Source of the DNA: Clostridiales bacterium
GTDB taxonomy: Bacteria; Bacillota; Clostridia; Oscillospirales; Oscillospiraceae
Assembly: GCA_004554585.1 (NCBI GenBank)
Contig: SFLH01000003.1
Span: 62,001-126,000 of the forward strand
DNA length: 64,000 nucleotides
Direction: 5' to 3'
Below the pieces are notes generated by a model. The model saw only the letters and a program-made list of their open reading frames with translations, was not told the origin of the DNA and searched no databases. The position numbers were made by a program, and so were the translations under genes. Below, piece after piece: positions 51,263-60,796 of the stretch; the first letter of the stretch is position 1, and each line of letters begins with the position of its first letter.

Positions 51263-52484
51263 GGCTCTCATCCTCCTTCTCCTGGATTTCTCCGTCTGCC
51301 GGCACGGCCTTGACCTGCCGGCGCTTTCGGATCTTGCGGATAATCCCCGCAAAGGACAGCTCCTTATCCCCCATGATGCCGCGGGAGAAGAAGAGCACGA
51401 TGATCATGATGACAACCGAGAAGACCACCTTGCGGAAACCGTCCCGGAAGAAGGAGACCTCCATGCCCAGGAAGGAGCCGCTGTCCAAGAAGCGCAGCCA
51501 CCATTCCGAACAGGCGATGTACAGGAAGGAGGCAATGCAGCTGCCGGTGATGGAACCGATGCCGCCGATGACCACGATGAGCAGAATCTCATAGGTCATG
51601 GTAGAGCGGAAGGGCGCAGCTTGAATGGTGGTCTGGAACATGGCCAGCAGCGCGCCGCCCACGCCGGCATAGAAGCTGGAAATGACAAAGGAGAGCATCT
51701 TGTGCTTAAAGAGGTTAATCCCCATGGCCTCAGCGGCCACTTCATCGTCCCGGATGGACTTAAAGGCCCGTCCATAGGAGGAGTTGACCAGCAGGACAAT
51801 GGTCAGGATGCTCAAAGTTGCAATGAAGAAGGGGAAGATGGTGTCCAGCTGGAAAATGGTTCCCCCGATCTGGATCTTGATGTCGTGGAAGTTGGTGTAC
51901 TTGCGCAGCAGGTTGGAGCCGTTGGTGATCTTGCCCAGGCCATTCCACTGGAAAATGGCCCGGATGATCTCCGCAAAGCCCAGGGTGGCAATGGCCAGGT
52001 AATCGCTTTTCAGCCGCAGCACGGGGATGCCGATGAGGGCAGCAAAGATGGCAGAAACCGCGCCGGCGATGAGAATGCAGATGATCGCACCCCAGAAATT
52101 GCCGGCGTTCTCCCCCAGCAACCGGCCCAGGCTCTCCGGGATGGAGAACTGGATGGCACCGCCGTCAAAGTATTGATAGACGGAGTTGTGCTGATCGGCA
52201 GGGATGGAGAAAATGGCAAAGACGTAGGCGCCGATGAGCATAAAGCCCGCCTGTCCCAGGGAGAACAGCCCCGTAAAGCCATTGAGCAGGTTCATGGACA
52301 CACACACCAGCGCATAGATGGCCCCCTTCTTGAGCACGGGGATGAGCATGGTGGTGGTGGAGTTGGTGGGCAGGGCATTGTCCAACAGGAACAGGAAGAC
52401 GTAAAGGGCCGCCAGCAGAACGATGGCGATCAGGGTCCCAATCTTTTTCTCAGGGGCCACAGCAGGTTTTAATCTTTTTCCCAT
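51255..52484 (-). CDS. livM: branched-chain amino acid ABC transporter permease LivM
   Basis: 409-residue integral membrane permease with about ten helices. Typical LivM segments: NLLNGFTGLFSLGQAGFMLI near residue 75, RLKSDYLAIATLGFAEIIR, and VVIGGIGSITGSCIASFLY. A charged C-terminal tail follows. The ATG at 52484 lies 10 bases after the livH stop. Confidence 0.95.
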   Translation of the reverse strand: MGKRLKPAVAPEKKIGTLIAIVLLAALYVFLFLLDNALPTNSTTTMLIPVLKKGAIYALVCVSMNLLNGFTGLFSLGQAGFMLIGAYVFAIFSIPADQHNSVYQYFDGGAIQFSIPESLGRLLGENAGNFWGAIICILIAGAVSAIFAALIGIPVLRLKSDYLAIATLGFAEIIRAIFQWNGLGKITNGSNLLRKYTNFHDIKIQIGGTIFQLDTIFPFFIATLSILTIVLLVNSSYGRAFKSIRDDEVAAEAMGINLFKHKMLSFVISSFYAGVGGALLAMFQTTIQAAPFRSTMTYEILLIVVIGGIGSITGSCIASFLYIACSEWWLRFLDSGSFLGMEVSFFRDGFRKVVFSVVIMIIVLFFSRGIMGDKELSFAGIIRKIRKRRQVKAVPADGEIQEKEDESHE

Positions 52485-52494
52485 AGCAGCCACC

Positions 52495-53382
52495 TCACAC
52501 TTTATCCGTGGACTTCTCACCGAAGATACCGGTGGGCTTGACCAGCAGGATGACGATCAGAAGGACAAAGGTGAAGGCGTCGGAGAATTCCGTCAGGCCC
52601 ATGCCCTTGATGATATTTTCGCAGATACCGATGACGAAGGCGCCAACCACCGCTCCGGGCACGGAGCCGATGCCGCCAAAGACCGCCGCCACGAAGGCCT
52701 TCAGGCCGGGCATGGCGCCGGAAGTGGGAATGACGGAGTTGTAGTTGGTGAAGTACAGCAGGGAGCCAATGGCCGCCAGGAAACAGCCGATGGCAAAGGT
52801 CATGCTGATGACGTTGTTGATCTTGATGCCCATAAGTTCACTGGTCTCAAAATCCCGGGAAACGGCCCGCATGGCCATGCCCACTTTGGTCTTTTTGATC
52901 ATCATCACCAGAACGATCACCAGGATGACGGTGAGGATGGGGGTGATGATGGTGACCATCTTGGTCGAGGCAGTGCCGATCTGGACCTGCTTGGACAGGA
53001 AGGGGATGGAGGGATAGATCTGGGGCAGACCGCCGGTGAAATACAGGGCACAGTTCTGCAGCAGATACGACACGCCGATGGCGGAGATCATCACCGACAT
53101 ACGGGGTGCCGAACGCAGGGGCCGGTAGGCCACCTTTTCAATGAGCACGCCCAGCGCCACCGTCACCACCACCACCAAGATGATGGAGACGTAGATGGGC
53201 AGGGAGGCTGTGGCATACACCATGACAAGGCCGGCCACCATGAACACATCGCCGTGGGCGAAGTTGATCAGCCGGAGGATGCCGTAGACCATGGTGTAGC
53301 CGATGGCAATCAGCGCATACTGTCCGCCGACGGAAATGCCGGAGAGCAGATGGGGCAGATTGGCAGCGAGGAATTCAGACAT
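52495..53382 (-). CDS. livH: branched-chain amino acid ABC transporter permease LivH
   Basis: 295-residue permease. LivH hallmarks: GYTMVYGILRLINFAHGDVF near the N-terminus and AVFGGIGSVPGAVVGAFVIG near the C-terminus. The ATG at 53382 has only a weak ribosome-binding site (AGAGAAGTGA). It is separated from livJ by 207 bases containing two hairpins. Confidence 0.95.
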   Translation of the reverse strand: MSEFLAANLPHLLSGISVGGQYALIAIGYTMVYGILRLINFAHGDVFMVAGLVMVYATASLPIYVSIILVVVVTVALGVLIEKVAYRPLRSAPRMSVMISAIGVSYLLQNCALYFTGGLPQIYPSIPFLSKQVQIGTASTKMVTIITPILTVILVIVLVMMIKKTKVGMAMRAVSRDFETSELMGIKINNVISMTFAIGCFLAAIGSLLYFTNYNSVIPTSGAMPGLKAFVAAVFGGIGSVPGAVVGAFVIGICENIIKGMGLTEFSDAFTFVLLIVILLVKPTGIFGEKSTDKV

Positions 53383-53422
53383 CGCGGTCACTTCTCTTTC
53401 TCTCTGGTTTTCGGGGGAGCGC

Positions 53423-53463
53423 ATCGATCTGTTTCCCAAGCCAGACCTGTGAAACGGATCGAT
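53423..53463 (-). promoter_or_regulatory. hairpin upstream of livH
   Basis: Inverted repeat ATCGATCTGTTTC / GAAACGGATCGAT (13 pairs, one wobble) with a 15-base loop. No T run. May stabilise the upstream end of the livHMGF mRNA. Confidence 0.5.
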
Positions 53464-53499
53464 ACGTTCCCTGTTGGAAAGGTTCCACAAAAGACAGCA

Positions 53500-53529
53500 A
53501 TGGCGGGAGCACAGGTGTGCCCCCGCCAT
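53500..53529 (-). terminator. leaky terminator or processing hairpin between livJ and livH
   Basis: ATGGCGGGAGCACA / TGTGCCCCCGCCAT stem with a 2-base gap, followed on the minus strand by TGCTGTCTTTTG. Likely gives extra livJ transcript relative to the transporter genes. Confidence 0.6.
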
Positions 53530-53589
53530 ATACTGGTCATGTTCGTTGCACGGGGCTGCAATACAGCGTCAGGTTGTGCAGGGCAGAGA

Positions 53590-54798
53590 TCACTTCTGAA
53601 CGCCCTGGACGGTAACGAAGTCCCAAACGTTCTCGTTGACGTTCGCGGTCTTGATGAACGCGGTATCGCGGTTGGCATCGCCGGTCTCGTTGAAGGAGAT
53701 CTCGCCGGACACGCCGGTGTAGGTCACGCCGGGCAGAGCCTTCATGACAGCCTCAGAGTCGGTGGAGCCGGCAGCCTTCAGCGCTTCCAGCGCGGTGAAG
53801 TAAGCGTCATAACCCATCACGGAGACCGCAGCAATGATGTCGTTGCCGCCGTTGTTGGACAGGTTGGTGGGATCGCTGTTGATCCACTCCTTGAAGCCCT
53901 TCTCAAACTCGGGGTCGCCGCCCTCAGCATAGAAGGTGGAGACATAGACCTGCGCATTGGTGCCCTGGGCAGCGCCGAGGATCATGTTGGAGTCCCAAGT
54001 ATCAGAGGCCAGCAGAGGCACGTCGATACCCTGGGAGACGGACTGGTTGACGATCAGCTGAGCGTAGCTGATGGAGGTGGGGGCGAAGATGACGTCGGCG
54101 CCGAAGTTCTTGGCGCTGGTCAGGTAAGAGGTAAAGTCGGAGTTGTTCTCGGGGAAGGAAGCGACTTCACACTCCATGCCCAGTTCCTCGGCAGCAGCCT
54201 GGAAGTAGGTCATCAGGCCCTGGTCATAGTCGTTGCCCAGCTGGCCCAGGCAGTAGACCTTCTCAGCCTTCAGCTCGTCCTTAGCAAAGTTGGCCAGAAC
54301 GGTGCCCTGGAAGGGATCCAGGAAGCAGATGCGGAAGTAGTGCTCGTTGCCCTCGGTGATCTGGGGGTTAGTACAGGTCACGCCGATGGCGGGCACACCG
54401 GCCTGCTCAAAGGTGTCGGAAGCGGCGATGGCCACGCTGGAACCATACGTACCCAGAACCACAGAGACGTTCTTGGAAATCAGGGTGTTGGCGGCGGAAA
54501 CGGCCTTGTCGGGAGAGGACTCGTTGTCCACGATCTCCAGCTTCACATTGTAGGTCTTGCCGCCGATCTCCACGGTGGGAGCCACAGAGTTGGCATACTG
54601 GATGCCCAGGGTCTCCTGCTTGCCGCCGGCGCCGTTGTCGCCAGACAGGGGCTCGAAGACGCCGATGACGACGGTATCGCCGGATGCAGCAGCTTCGCCC
54701 TCCGTGTTGGTGTCCCCGCTGGGTTCCGCGGGGGTGCCGCAGGCACACAGGGCGAAAGCCATGCAGCCGGCCAGCAGAAGTGCAAGAATCTTCTTCAT
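53590..54798 (-). CDS. livJ: branched-chain amino acid ABC transporter substrate-binding lipoprotein
   Basis: 402 residues. Signal peptide MKKILALLLAGCMAFALCAC with lipobox ALCAC, then an acidic low-complexity linker and a periplasmic-binding-protein type I fold (VVIGVFEPLSGDNGAGGKQE, GTYGSSVAIAASDTFEQAGV, VMGYDAYFTALEALKAAGS). Captures Leu/Ile/Val, or a related amino acid, for LivHMGF. First gene of its operon. Confidence 0.94.
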   Translation of the reverse strand: MKKILALLLAGCMAFALCACGTPAEPSGDTNTEGEAAASGDTVVIGVFEPLSGDNGAGGKQETLGIQYANSVAPTVEIGGKTYNVKLEIVDNESSPDKAVSAANTLISKNVSVVLGTYGSSVAIAASDTFEQAGVPAIGVTCTNPQITEGNEHYFRICFLDPFQGTVLANFAKDELKAEKVYCLGQLGNDYDQGLMTYFQAAAEELGMECEVASFPENNSDFTSYLTSAKNFGADVIFAPTSISYAQLIVNQSVSQGIDVPLLASDTWDSNMILGAAQGTNAQVYVSTFYAEGGDPEFEKGFKEWINSDPTNLSNNGGNDIIAAVSVMGYDAYFTALEALKAAGSTDSEAVMKALPGVTYTGVSGEISFNETGDANRDTAFIKTANVNENVWDFVTVQGVQK

Positions 54799-54871
54799 TT
54801 TGGTACCTCCTTTTATTTTGTCGGTGCGTCCTTCCACCACGGACTAATGTACGCACCCGACCTTGACATAT

Positions 54872-54900
54872 AGTTTACTATAAATCCCTCTGCATTGCAA
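54872..54900 (-). promoter_or_regulatory. liv operon promoter
   Basis: Minus strand TTGCAA (54900-54895), 17-base spacer, TAAACT (54877-54872). An alternative -10 (TATAGT) overlaps the spacer, so the exact start is uncertain. Confidence 0.5.
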
Positions 54901-54946
54901 CTTTTTTTTGCGTTTCTCCCCCTGCTTCTCCTGCACGGGCCCTTCT

Positions 54947-57703
54947 TCAGCACTCCAGCCGGACCGTGCTGCCACCACCGGAGGCTTTGGTGATGACAAT
55001 CTGCCGGTCGATCCGCGCCTTTAAGGCCGCCACATGGGAGATGATGCCCACCAGCCGGCTTCCCTCGGCCAGGCCCGCCAGGGTGCGCACCGCCTGCTCC
55101 AGGGCCTCGTCGTCCAGAGCGCCAAATCCCTCATCCACGAACAGGGCTTCCAGACCTACTCCGCCGGCATGGGCCTGCATCTCATCGGCCATGCCCAGGG
55201 CAAGGGCCAGGGATGCCTGGAAGGACTCGCCACCAGAGAGGGTCTTCACACTGCGCTGGCCGCCCTCATAATGGTCTAGCACGTTCAGCTCCAGGCCGCT
55301 GCGGCTGCGCTGGTCTTCCGCTGCCCGGCGGCGCACCAGCTCATAGCGTCCGTCGGTCATTTTCATCAGGCGCAGGTTGGCCCGAGCCAAAACCCGGTCA
55401 AACCAGGTCATCTGCACATAGGTCTCCAAGGTCACTTTGTCCTTGCCGGTCACACCGCCGTTGGCGGTGTTGGACAGGGTGCGAACCATGGTCCAGGCCT
55501 GGGCGGCTTTCTGCCGCTGCTGCAGCCGCTGCTGCAGCTGGGTCAAGGCCCGCTGGTTGCCCTCGTGGCGGGGCAGAAGGGCCTCCTTTTCCCCGCGAAC
55601 CTGCTTCCGCTGCTCTCGGCAGCGCTCAGCTTGGGCCAGCAGGGCAGGCAGGTCCTCCCCTTCTCCCTCTGGCAGCTGTTCAGCCAGGGTCTTCACCCGG
55701 GCAGATGCGGTCTCCATGGCCCGTCGGCTGACCTCCATGGCCTGGCGGGCAACGGACAGAGCGCGCTCTCCGGCCTGCCTGTCCGCCTGGCAGGCGGCCA
55801 GTTTCTCTTCCGCCTGCTGCCGGGTGGCAAACTCTAGCCTCTCGTCCTGCTGCTGCAGCTGGTCTGTCAAGGCAGACAGACGGCTCTCCAGGGCAACCGC
55901 CTCTGTCTCCCCCTGGCGGGCACGGGCCTGGGCCTGGGCCCGCTCCTGTTCCAGCGCAGGCTGCCGCGCCAATAGCTCCGTCCGCCGCTGCTGGCCCCGT
56001 TCTACATCATCACGCTCCTTTTCCAGCGTCCGGCAGACCTGACGCTGGGCTTGGAGAGCCTCGCTCAGCTGGGCTGGCAGGTCCTCCTGTTCCACTTGTC
56101 CGAAGAGATCTCCTCCCCGGCGCCGAGTCTCTTCTTCCAGCGCCGCATACCGCTCCCGGGCCGCACCGGAAGCCGCACTGGCCTGGCGGGCCCGCTCCTC
56201 CGCCTGCTGGGTTTTCTCCTTCTCCGCCTCCAGCGTCTCCCGGGTGGGGATCGCCCCACTCTGCCGTGCCGGGGCCGGATGGGTGAGGGACCCGCAGACC
56301 GGACAGGCCTGTCCCTCCCGGAGGAAGGCCGCCAGATACCCCGCCTGTCCATCCAGAAACGCCCGTTCCAGGGCAGTGTATCCCTGGCGCAGACGGTCCG
56401 CCGTCTCCGCGGCCTGGACATACTCCCCCAGCGCCTGCCGGCTGGTCTGGGCCAAGTGGTTCCGCTGGGCCAGACAATCTGCCAGCTGGGCCAGGGCATG
56501 GTCCAGGTGCTCCATCTCCTGGGTCCGGCGGGCGATGGCCTCTTCCCGGGCCTCCAGCCCTTCCAGTTCCGTCAATTCTTCGGCCAGGGCTTTCTCTTCC
56601 GCCGCCAGATTTGCCAAGGTCTCCTCCGCCCGCGTCTGGGCCAGACGGCTCTGCTCCAACTGCTCCGCCGCCTGGTCCCGGGCACGGCGCAAAGCCTCCC
56701 TGGCCTCGTAGGCGGACAGCTGCTGCTGCCGGGCCGTGATTTCCTCTCCCAACTCCGTCAGCCGTGCCTCCTCTTTTTGGGCCTGGGTCCAGGCTGTCCA
56801 GTCCTTTTCCGCTCGAACGGCAGCCTGTGCCAAAGCCTGCTGAGCCTGATGATACTCTTGCCTGAGCCGCTGCGCGGCCTCCGCCTGACCGATCTGGCGA
56901 TCCAGTCGTTCCCCCTCCTGCTGTAGACCCGTTTCCCGGCGGTCTAACACGGTCAGAGCCGCTTCTTCCTGGTCCAAAAAACCCGTCAGCAGCGCCACCG
57001 CCTCCTGGCCTTCCAACGCCGCCGCCTCCTGCCAAGCAGAGGCCGCCTCTTCCGGCGGGCGGACGCTCTCTAAACTCTGCTGGACGCGCAGTCCCGCCGT
57101 CTCATAGGCCTCCTTTCGCCGGGCAGCTTCCTGCCGTAGCAGTTCCTGGAGCTTCTGGTAGGGGACCGTGTGGAAAATTTCCCGAAAGATCTCGCTGCGC
57201 TCTTCGGTCCGGGCCAGCAGCAGGCGCAGGAATTCCCCCTGGGCCAGCATGGCCACCCGGCCGAACTGGTTTCGGTCCAGGCCCAGCAGGTCCTCCACTG
57301 CTCGGGTGACCTCCCGGGTGCCGGTGATGGGTTCCCGGTCGTCGGGAAATGTAAGGACGGCGTCCGCCTTTTCCTTGACCAGCTTGTCCCCCCGCTTGGA
57401 CGGGCGGAGATACTCCGGGTTCCGGCGTACCGTGTATTCCTTCCCGCCCCGCTGGAAGGTCAGCTGGGCGAAGGTGGGGGTGTTCCCCTGGGCAAAGCTG
57501 CTGCGAAGCATGGCCGGCTCTCGGTTAGCGCCGCTGGCCTGCCCGTACAGGGCAAAGGTGATGCCGTCAAACAACGTGGTCTTTCCGGCCCCTGTGTCGC
57601 CGGTGATGAGGTACAGCCCCCGCTGGCCCAGGCGGGCAAAGTCCACGGTAACCTCCCCGGCATAGGGTCCGAAGGCAGATAGGGTAAGCTGCAACGGTCT
57701 CAT
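54947..57703 (-). CDS. sbcC: exonuclease subunit SbcC (Rad50-like)
   Basis: 918-residue SMC-like ATPase that with SbcD opens DNA hairpins and protein-blocked ends. Walker A TGDTGAGKTTLFDG near residue 37, a long Gln/Glu/Ala-rich coiled coil, zinc hook CPVCGSLTHP near 470, signature LSGGESFQASLALALGMADE near 820 and Walker B LEALFVDEGFGALD. The ATG overlaps the sbcD stop. Confidence 0.95.
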   Translation of the reverse strand: MRPLQLTLSAFGPYAGEVTVDFARLGQRGLYLITGDTGAGKTTLFDGITFALYGQASGANREPAMLRSSFAQGNTPTFAQLTFQRGGKEYTVRRNPEYLRPSKRGDKLVKEKADAVLTFPDDREPITGTREVTRAVEDLLGLDRNQFGRVAMLAQGEFLRLLLARTEERSEIFREIFHTVPYQKLQELLRQEAARRKEAYETAGLRVQQSLESVRPPEEAASAWQEAAALEGQEAVALLTGFLDQEEAALTVLDRRETGLQQEGERLDRQIGQAEAAQRLRQEYHQAQQALAQAAVRAEKDWTAWTQAQKEEARLTELGEEITARQQQLSAYEAREALRRARDQAAEQLEQSRLAQTRAEETLANLAAEEKALAEELTELEGLEAREEAIARRTQEMEHLDHALAQLADCLAQRNHLAQTSRQALGEYVQAAETADRLRQGYTALERAFLDGQAGYLAAFLREGQACPVCGSLTHPAPARQSGAIPTRETLEAEKEKTQQAEERARQASAASGAARERYAALEEETRRRGGDLFGQVEQEDLPAQLSEALQAQRQVCRTLEKERDDVERGQQRRTELLARQPALEQERAQAQARARQGETEAVALESRLSALTDQLQQQDERLEFATRQQAEEKLAACQADRQAGERALSVARQAMEVSRRAMETASARVKTLAEQLPEGEGEDLPALLAQAERCREQRKQVRGEKEALLPRHEGNQRALTQLQQRLQQRQKAAQAWTMVRTLSNTANGGVTGKDKVTLETYVQMTWFDRVLARANLRLMKMTDGRYELVRRRAAEDQRSRSGLELNVLDHYEGGQRSVKTLSGGESFQASLALALGMADEMQAHAGGVGLEALFVDEGFGALDDEALEQAVRTLAGLAEGSRLVGIISHVAALKARIDRQIVITKASGGGSTVRLEC

Positions 57704-58836
57704 GGCATCTCCTCCCAGATCTCTTCCAGCATGGTTTTCAGAAAGGCCTCCTGCTCCTCAGAGAGAGGCTGGTTGTTCTGCATTTGGTAAAACTCCCGAA
57801 ACAGGTCCAGGGGGGAGCGCTCCTCCGGCTGCTGCGCACCGGTCACCGCCTCGGTATTCTGGGTGCGCAGGTTGTCGTAGGTGAGCTTGAGGAGGTTGGG
57901 ATAGATCACCCGCAGTTTCCCCACCGCCTCGGGCACATCCTCCTGGTCGGTGAGGATCACGTGGAGATAGTCCTCCCGGGGGGTGTTTTCATAGAACGAC
58001 CGGGCGGTCACCTCTTCGTAAGTTCCCCGAATCTCCCGCATGTCCCGGGTAGGATGCAGGGGCAGGGGTTCCACCGTCATCTGTCCCTTCTCCCCCAAGG
58101 TGACCAGCATGACCGACTTCTCCTGTCGGCACTCGGAGAAGGAATACTTCAGTGGGGAACCGCTGTAGCGCACCGTCTCCCGCCCCACAAACTGTGGGCC
58201 GTGGAGGTGCCCCAGGGCCACGTAGTCAAAGGCCGCGAAGAGCTCCCAGGGGATCTGATCCAGCCCCCCCACCGACAGCTCCTCCGACTCACAGGTGACT
58301 CCGCCGGTGACGAACTGGTGGGCCACCAAGACGTTGCGCCGTTCCGGAGGGATCGACCACTGGCTCACCGCCCAGGCCACCGCCTGGGAATAGGTGACGA
58401 TCTCCTCCTCGCCGCAGAACCGGCGCACCAGGGCAGGTTTTAGGTAAGGAAGCAGATAGATGGCAACTGGCCCGTATGCATCCTGCAGGATCACCGGTTC
58501 CTGAGGGCCCTGGTACCGGGCGGCCAGATGGATGCCCTCCCTTTCCAGCAACCTGGCGCCGAAATTCAAGCGCTCGGGAGAGTCGTGATTGCCGCTGATG
58601 GCCAGCACCGGAATGCCCCGCCGGGACAGGGCCGTGAAAAAATCGTCCAGCAAGCTCACCGCTTCTGCCGGCGGGATGGGTTTGTCGTATAAGTCCCCCG
58701 CCAGCAGTAAGGCGTCTACCTGGTGCTTATCCGCCAGATGGAGGATCTCATCCAACACCTCCCGCTGATCTTCCAGCAGGGAGACCTCGTTGACCCGCTT
58801 GCCGATGTGCAGGTCGGACAGATGGAGCAGTTTCAA
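57700..58836 (-). CDS. sbcD: exonuclease subunit SbcD (Mre11-like nuclease)
   Basis: 378-residue metallophosphoesterase: LHLSDLHIGKRVNE, LLLAGDLYDKPIPP, ISGNHDSPERL, ALGHLHGPQ and the capping domain. The TTG at 58836 follows GGGGAG and starts the protein at the canonical KLLHLSDLH; upstream ATG codons lack a signal. Coupled to sbcC by a four-base overlap. Confidence 0.95.
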   Translation of the reverse strand: MKLLHLSDLHIGKRVNEVSLLEDQREVLDEILHLADKHQVDALLLAGDLYDKPIPPAEAVSLLDDFFTALSRRGIPVLAISGNHDSPERLNFGARLLEREGIHLAARYQGPQEPVILQDAYGPVAIYLLPYLKPALVRRFCGEEEIVTYSQAVAWAVSQWSIPPERRNVLVAHQFVTGGVTCESEELSVGGLDQIPWELFAAFDYVALGHLHGPQFVGRETVRYSGSPLKYSFSECRQEKSVMLVTLGEKGQMTVEPLPLHPTRDMREIRGTYEEVTARSFYENTPREDYLHVILTDQEDVPEAVGKLRVIYPNLLKLTYDNLRTQNTEAVTGAQQPEERSPLDLFREFYQMQNNQPLSEEQEAFLKTMLEEIWEEMP

Positions 58837-58928
58837 GGTCTGTCTCCCCTTTCCTTTCCATGTTCTCTCCCCGGCACCATTCCTCCCAAGTGGCCGAACG
58901 TAAAGCAGCCCCGGGATGTAGGCCATAG

Positions 58929-58962
58929 AAAAACGGCATGGCCTGCCGTGCCATGCCGTTTT
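58929..58962 (-). terminator. ridA terminator
   Basis: AAAACGGCATGGC / GCCATGCCGTTTT stem (13 bp) around a 7-base loop; T/A runs on both sides. Confidence 0.9.
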
Positions 58963-58977
58963 GCCGGTTGAGAGGGA

Positions 58978-59349
58978 TTATCTCGCCGCAATGACCTCGA
59001 TCTCCACCAGCGCGTCCTTGGGCAGGCGCGCCACGGCGAAGCAGGAGCGGGCGGGCTTGTGGTCCTTGAAGTACTGGGCATAAATCTCGTTGAACAGGGA
59101 GAAGTCCTCCATGTTTTTCAGATAGCAGGTGGTCTTGACCACGTTGTCCAGCGTCAGGCTCGCTGCCTTGAGCACCGAAATGACGTTCTCCAGCGCCTGG
59201 ACCGTCTGGGCGGCCATGGAGTGGGCCAGGGCGCCGGTGTCCGGGATCAGACCCAGCTGGCCGGAGGTAAAGATAAAGCCTCCCACTTCCACAGCCTGAG
59301 AATAGGGGCCGATGGCCGCCGGTGCTTTGTCGGTGTGCAGGATTTCCAT
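58978..59349 (-). CDS. ridA: RidA family reactive intermediate deaminase
   Basis: 123-residue YjgF/YER057c/UK114 protein hydrolysing reactive 2-aminoacrylate-type enamines. Motifs: APAAIGPYSQAVEVGGFIF, FTSGQLGL, and the catalytic-arginine region PARSCFAVARLPKDALVEIE. The ATG at 59349 follows AAAGGAAG. Monocistronic between a GC-rich upstream repeat region and its terminator. Confidence 0.95.
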   Translation of the reverse strand: MEILHTDKAPAAIGPYSQAVEVGGFIFTSGQLGLIPDTGALAHSMAAQTVQALENVISVLKAASLTLDNVVKTTCYLKNMEDFSLFNEIYAQYFKDHKPARSCFAVARLPKDALVEIEVIAAR

Positions 59350-59459
59350 GTGATACGCTTCCTTTCTGTTTGGGTTCCATCCATATTTCTCAGTCCCCAC
59401 TTCCGTTATCCTCGGGGACCATTCGTCGCTCTCAGGGGTAATCCGCCTCCTGTCAGGCG

Positions 59460-59506
59460 CGGGGCAGAGCCCCGTGGCGGCTGGGGCTTGCCCCTTGCGC
59501 GCCGCC
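59460..59506. repeat. GC-rich palindromic element
   Basis: Two adjacent small palindromes, CGGGGCAGAGCCCCG (59460-59474) and GGGGCTTGCCCC (59483-59494), within an outer GGCGG/CCGCC pair. Resembles short intergenic palindromic repeats of GC-rich Clostridia, but only one copy is present in this window, so repeat status is unproven. Confidence 0.35.
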
Positions 59507-59663
59507 TGTATTGCCTCAATTTTACCGTACCTTTCCCCCCAGTGCAAGCCTCATTGACCTCGCTTGCAAAACCTTGGAGAGGGAGACAAAAGCCCCCGGC
59601 CTTTCTCTGATCCCTTTTTTCATTCTGACGAGAATTTTTCCCTCTCTTCCCCCTGTCTTTCCC

Positions 59664-59693
59664 TTGTATGGCCCCCTGGGCCTGTGCTACAAT
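59664..59693 (+). promoter_or_regulatory. proC promoter
   Basis: TTGTAT (59664-59669), 18-base spacer, TACAAT (59688-59693). A GGCCGTTT/AAACGGCC hairpin (59714-59742) follows in the leader. Confidence 0.55.
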
Positions 59694-59784
59694 GAAATGG
59701 GAGCACAGGCTCCGGCCGTTTTTAACCTGTGAACAAACGGCCACCTGCCAAAGAATTCCATCGAACAGAACAGGAGTGATTTCC

Positions 59785-60585
59785 ATGCAATATACCTTTG
59801 GCCTCATCGGCAGCGGCAATATGGGCGGCGCCATTGCCCGGGCAGTCAGCCACACCACTAAGGTGGGCATCCTGGCCGACCACTTCCCCCAGCGGGCAAA
59901 GGAACTGGCCCAGGAACTGGGTCTGGCCGCCGGGGACAACCAGACCGCCGCCCGGGAAAGCCAGTACCTCTTCCTGGGGGTCAAACCCCATCTCATGGGG
60001 GACATGCTCACCGCCATCCAGCCGGTCCTGGCCAGCCGGGACCAGGCCCCGGTGCTGGTGTCCATGGCCGCCGGACTGACCATCGCCCAGATCCAGCAGA
60101 TGGCCGGACAGGAGTACCCCGTCATCCGCATCATGCCCAATACCCCCGTAGCGGTGGGCCAGGGCGTGGTGCTGTACAAGACCAGCCCCCATGTGACCCA
60201 GGAGATGGAAGCAGGCTTTCTGCATCTGATGGCCAAGGCCGGTCTGCTCTTCCCCATCGAGGAGTCCCTGATGGACGTGGGGGCAGCCGTCTCCGGCTGT
60301 GGTCCGGCCTATGTCTACCTGATGCTGGACGCCATGGCCGACGGCGGCGTGGCCTGCGGCCTGCCCCGGGCAGATGCGGTGAAGTACGCCGCCCAGACCC
60401 TGATGGGGGCCGCCCAGATGGTTTTGGAAACCGGTAAGCACCCTGACCAGCTGAAAAATGAGGTGTGCAGCCCCGGCGGCAGCACCATTCAGGGGGTGCG
60501 CACGCTGGAGCAGCGGGGGGTCCGGGCCGCCTTTATGGACGCGGTCATTGCCGCCTGTGAGAAGAACGCCGCTCTGGGCAAGTGA
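59785..60585 (+). CDS. proC: pyrroline-5-carboxylate reductase
   Basis: Last step of proline synthesis, NAD(P)H-dependent. 266 residues: GLIGSGNMGGAIARAV at the N-terminus, IRIMPNTPVAVGQG in the middle and VSGCGPAYVYLMLDAMADGG plus SPGGSTIQGVRTLE at the C-terminus. The ATG at 59785 follows AGGAG; longer upstream starts lie in the promoter/leader. Confidence 0.96.
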   Translation: MQYTFGLIGSGNMGGAIARAVSHTTKVGILADHFPQRAKELAQELGLAAGDNQTAARESQYLFLGVKPHLMGDMLTAIQPVLASRDQAPVLVSMAAGLTIAQIQQMAGQEYPVIRIMPNTPVAVGQGVVLYKTSPHVTQEMEAGFLHLMAKAGLLFPIEESLMDVGAAVSGCGPAYVYLMLDAMADGGVACGLPRADAVKYAAQTLMGAAQMVLETGKHPDQLKNEVCSPGGSTIQGVRTLEQRGVRAAFMDAVIAACEKNAALGK

Positions 60586-60693
60586 TGCCTTGGACAGGCA
60601 CTGCCCCACGGCAATCCTTGCCTTCCCGCGGATGCTTTCAAAGCAGACGCCGTCTGTCAAGCCCAGCATCCTCCTCTCCTCACGCATCTTGCG

Positions 60694-60742
60694 AAAAAAC
60701 CGCCGGTCTGGTCATTCCACAACGACCAGACCGGCGGTTTTT
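60694..60742. terminator. bidirectional terminator between proC and the MFS-CBS gene
   Basis: 19-base arms (60695-60713 with 60724-60742) flanked by A and T runs, serving both converging genes. Confidence 0.92.
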
Positions 60743-60796
60743 CCTTATGCCAAAGAAATTGTCCTGGCAAGGGGAAGAGGGTCCCCTCTTTTCCTT

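Larger units (their letters stand above)
59350..59784. other. intergenic region between ridA and proC
   Basis: Contains GGGGC-type palindromes at 59460-59506 and the proC promoter and leader hairpin. No gene supported. Confidence 0.6.

Noticed and set aside
52423..54873. An 816-codon plus-strand frame opposite livH and livJ
   Set aside because: Antisense to clear transporter genes; composition typical of an artefact.
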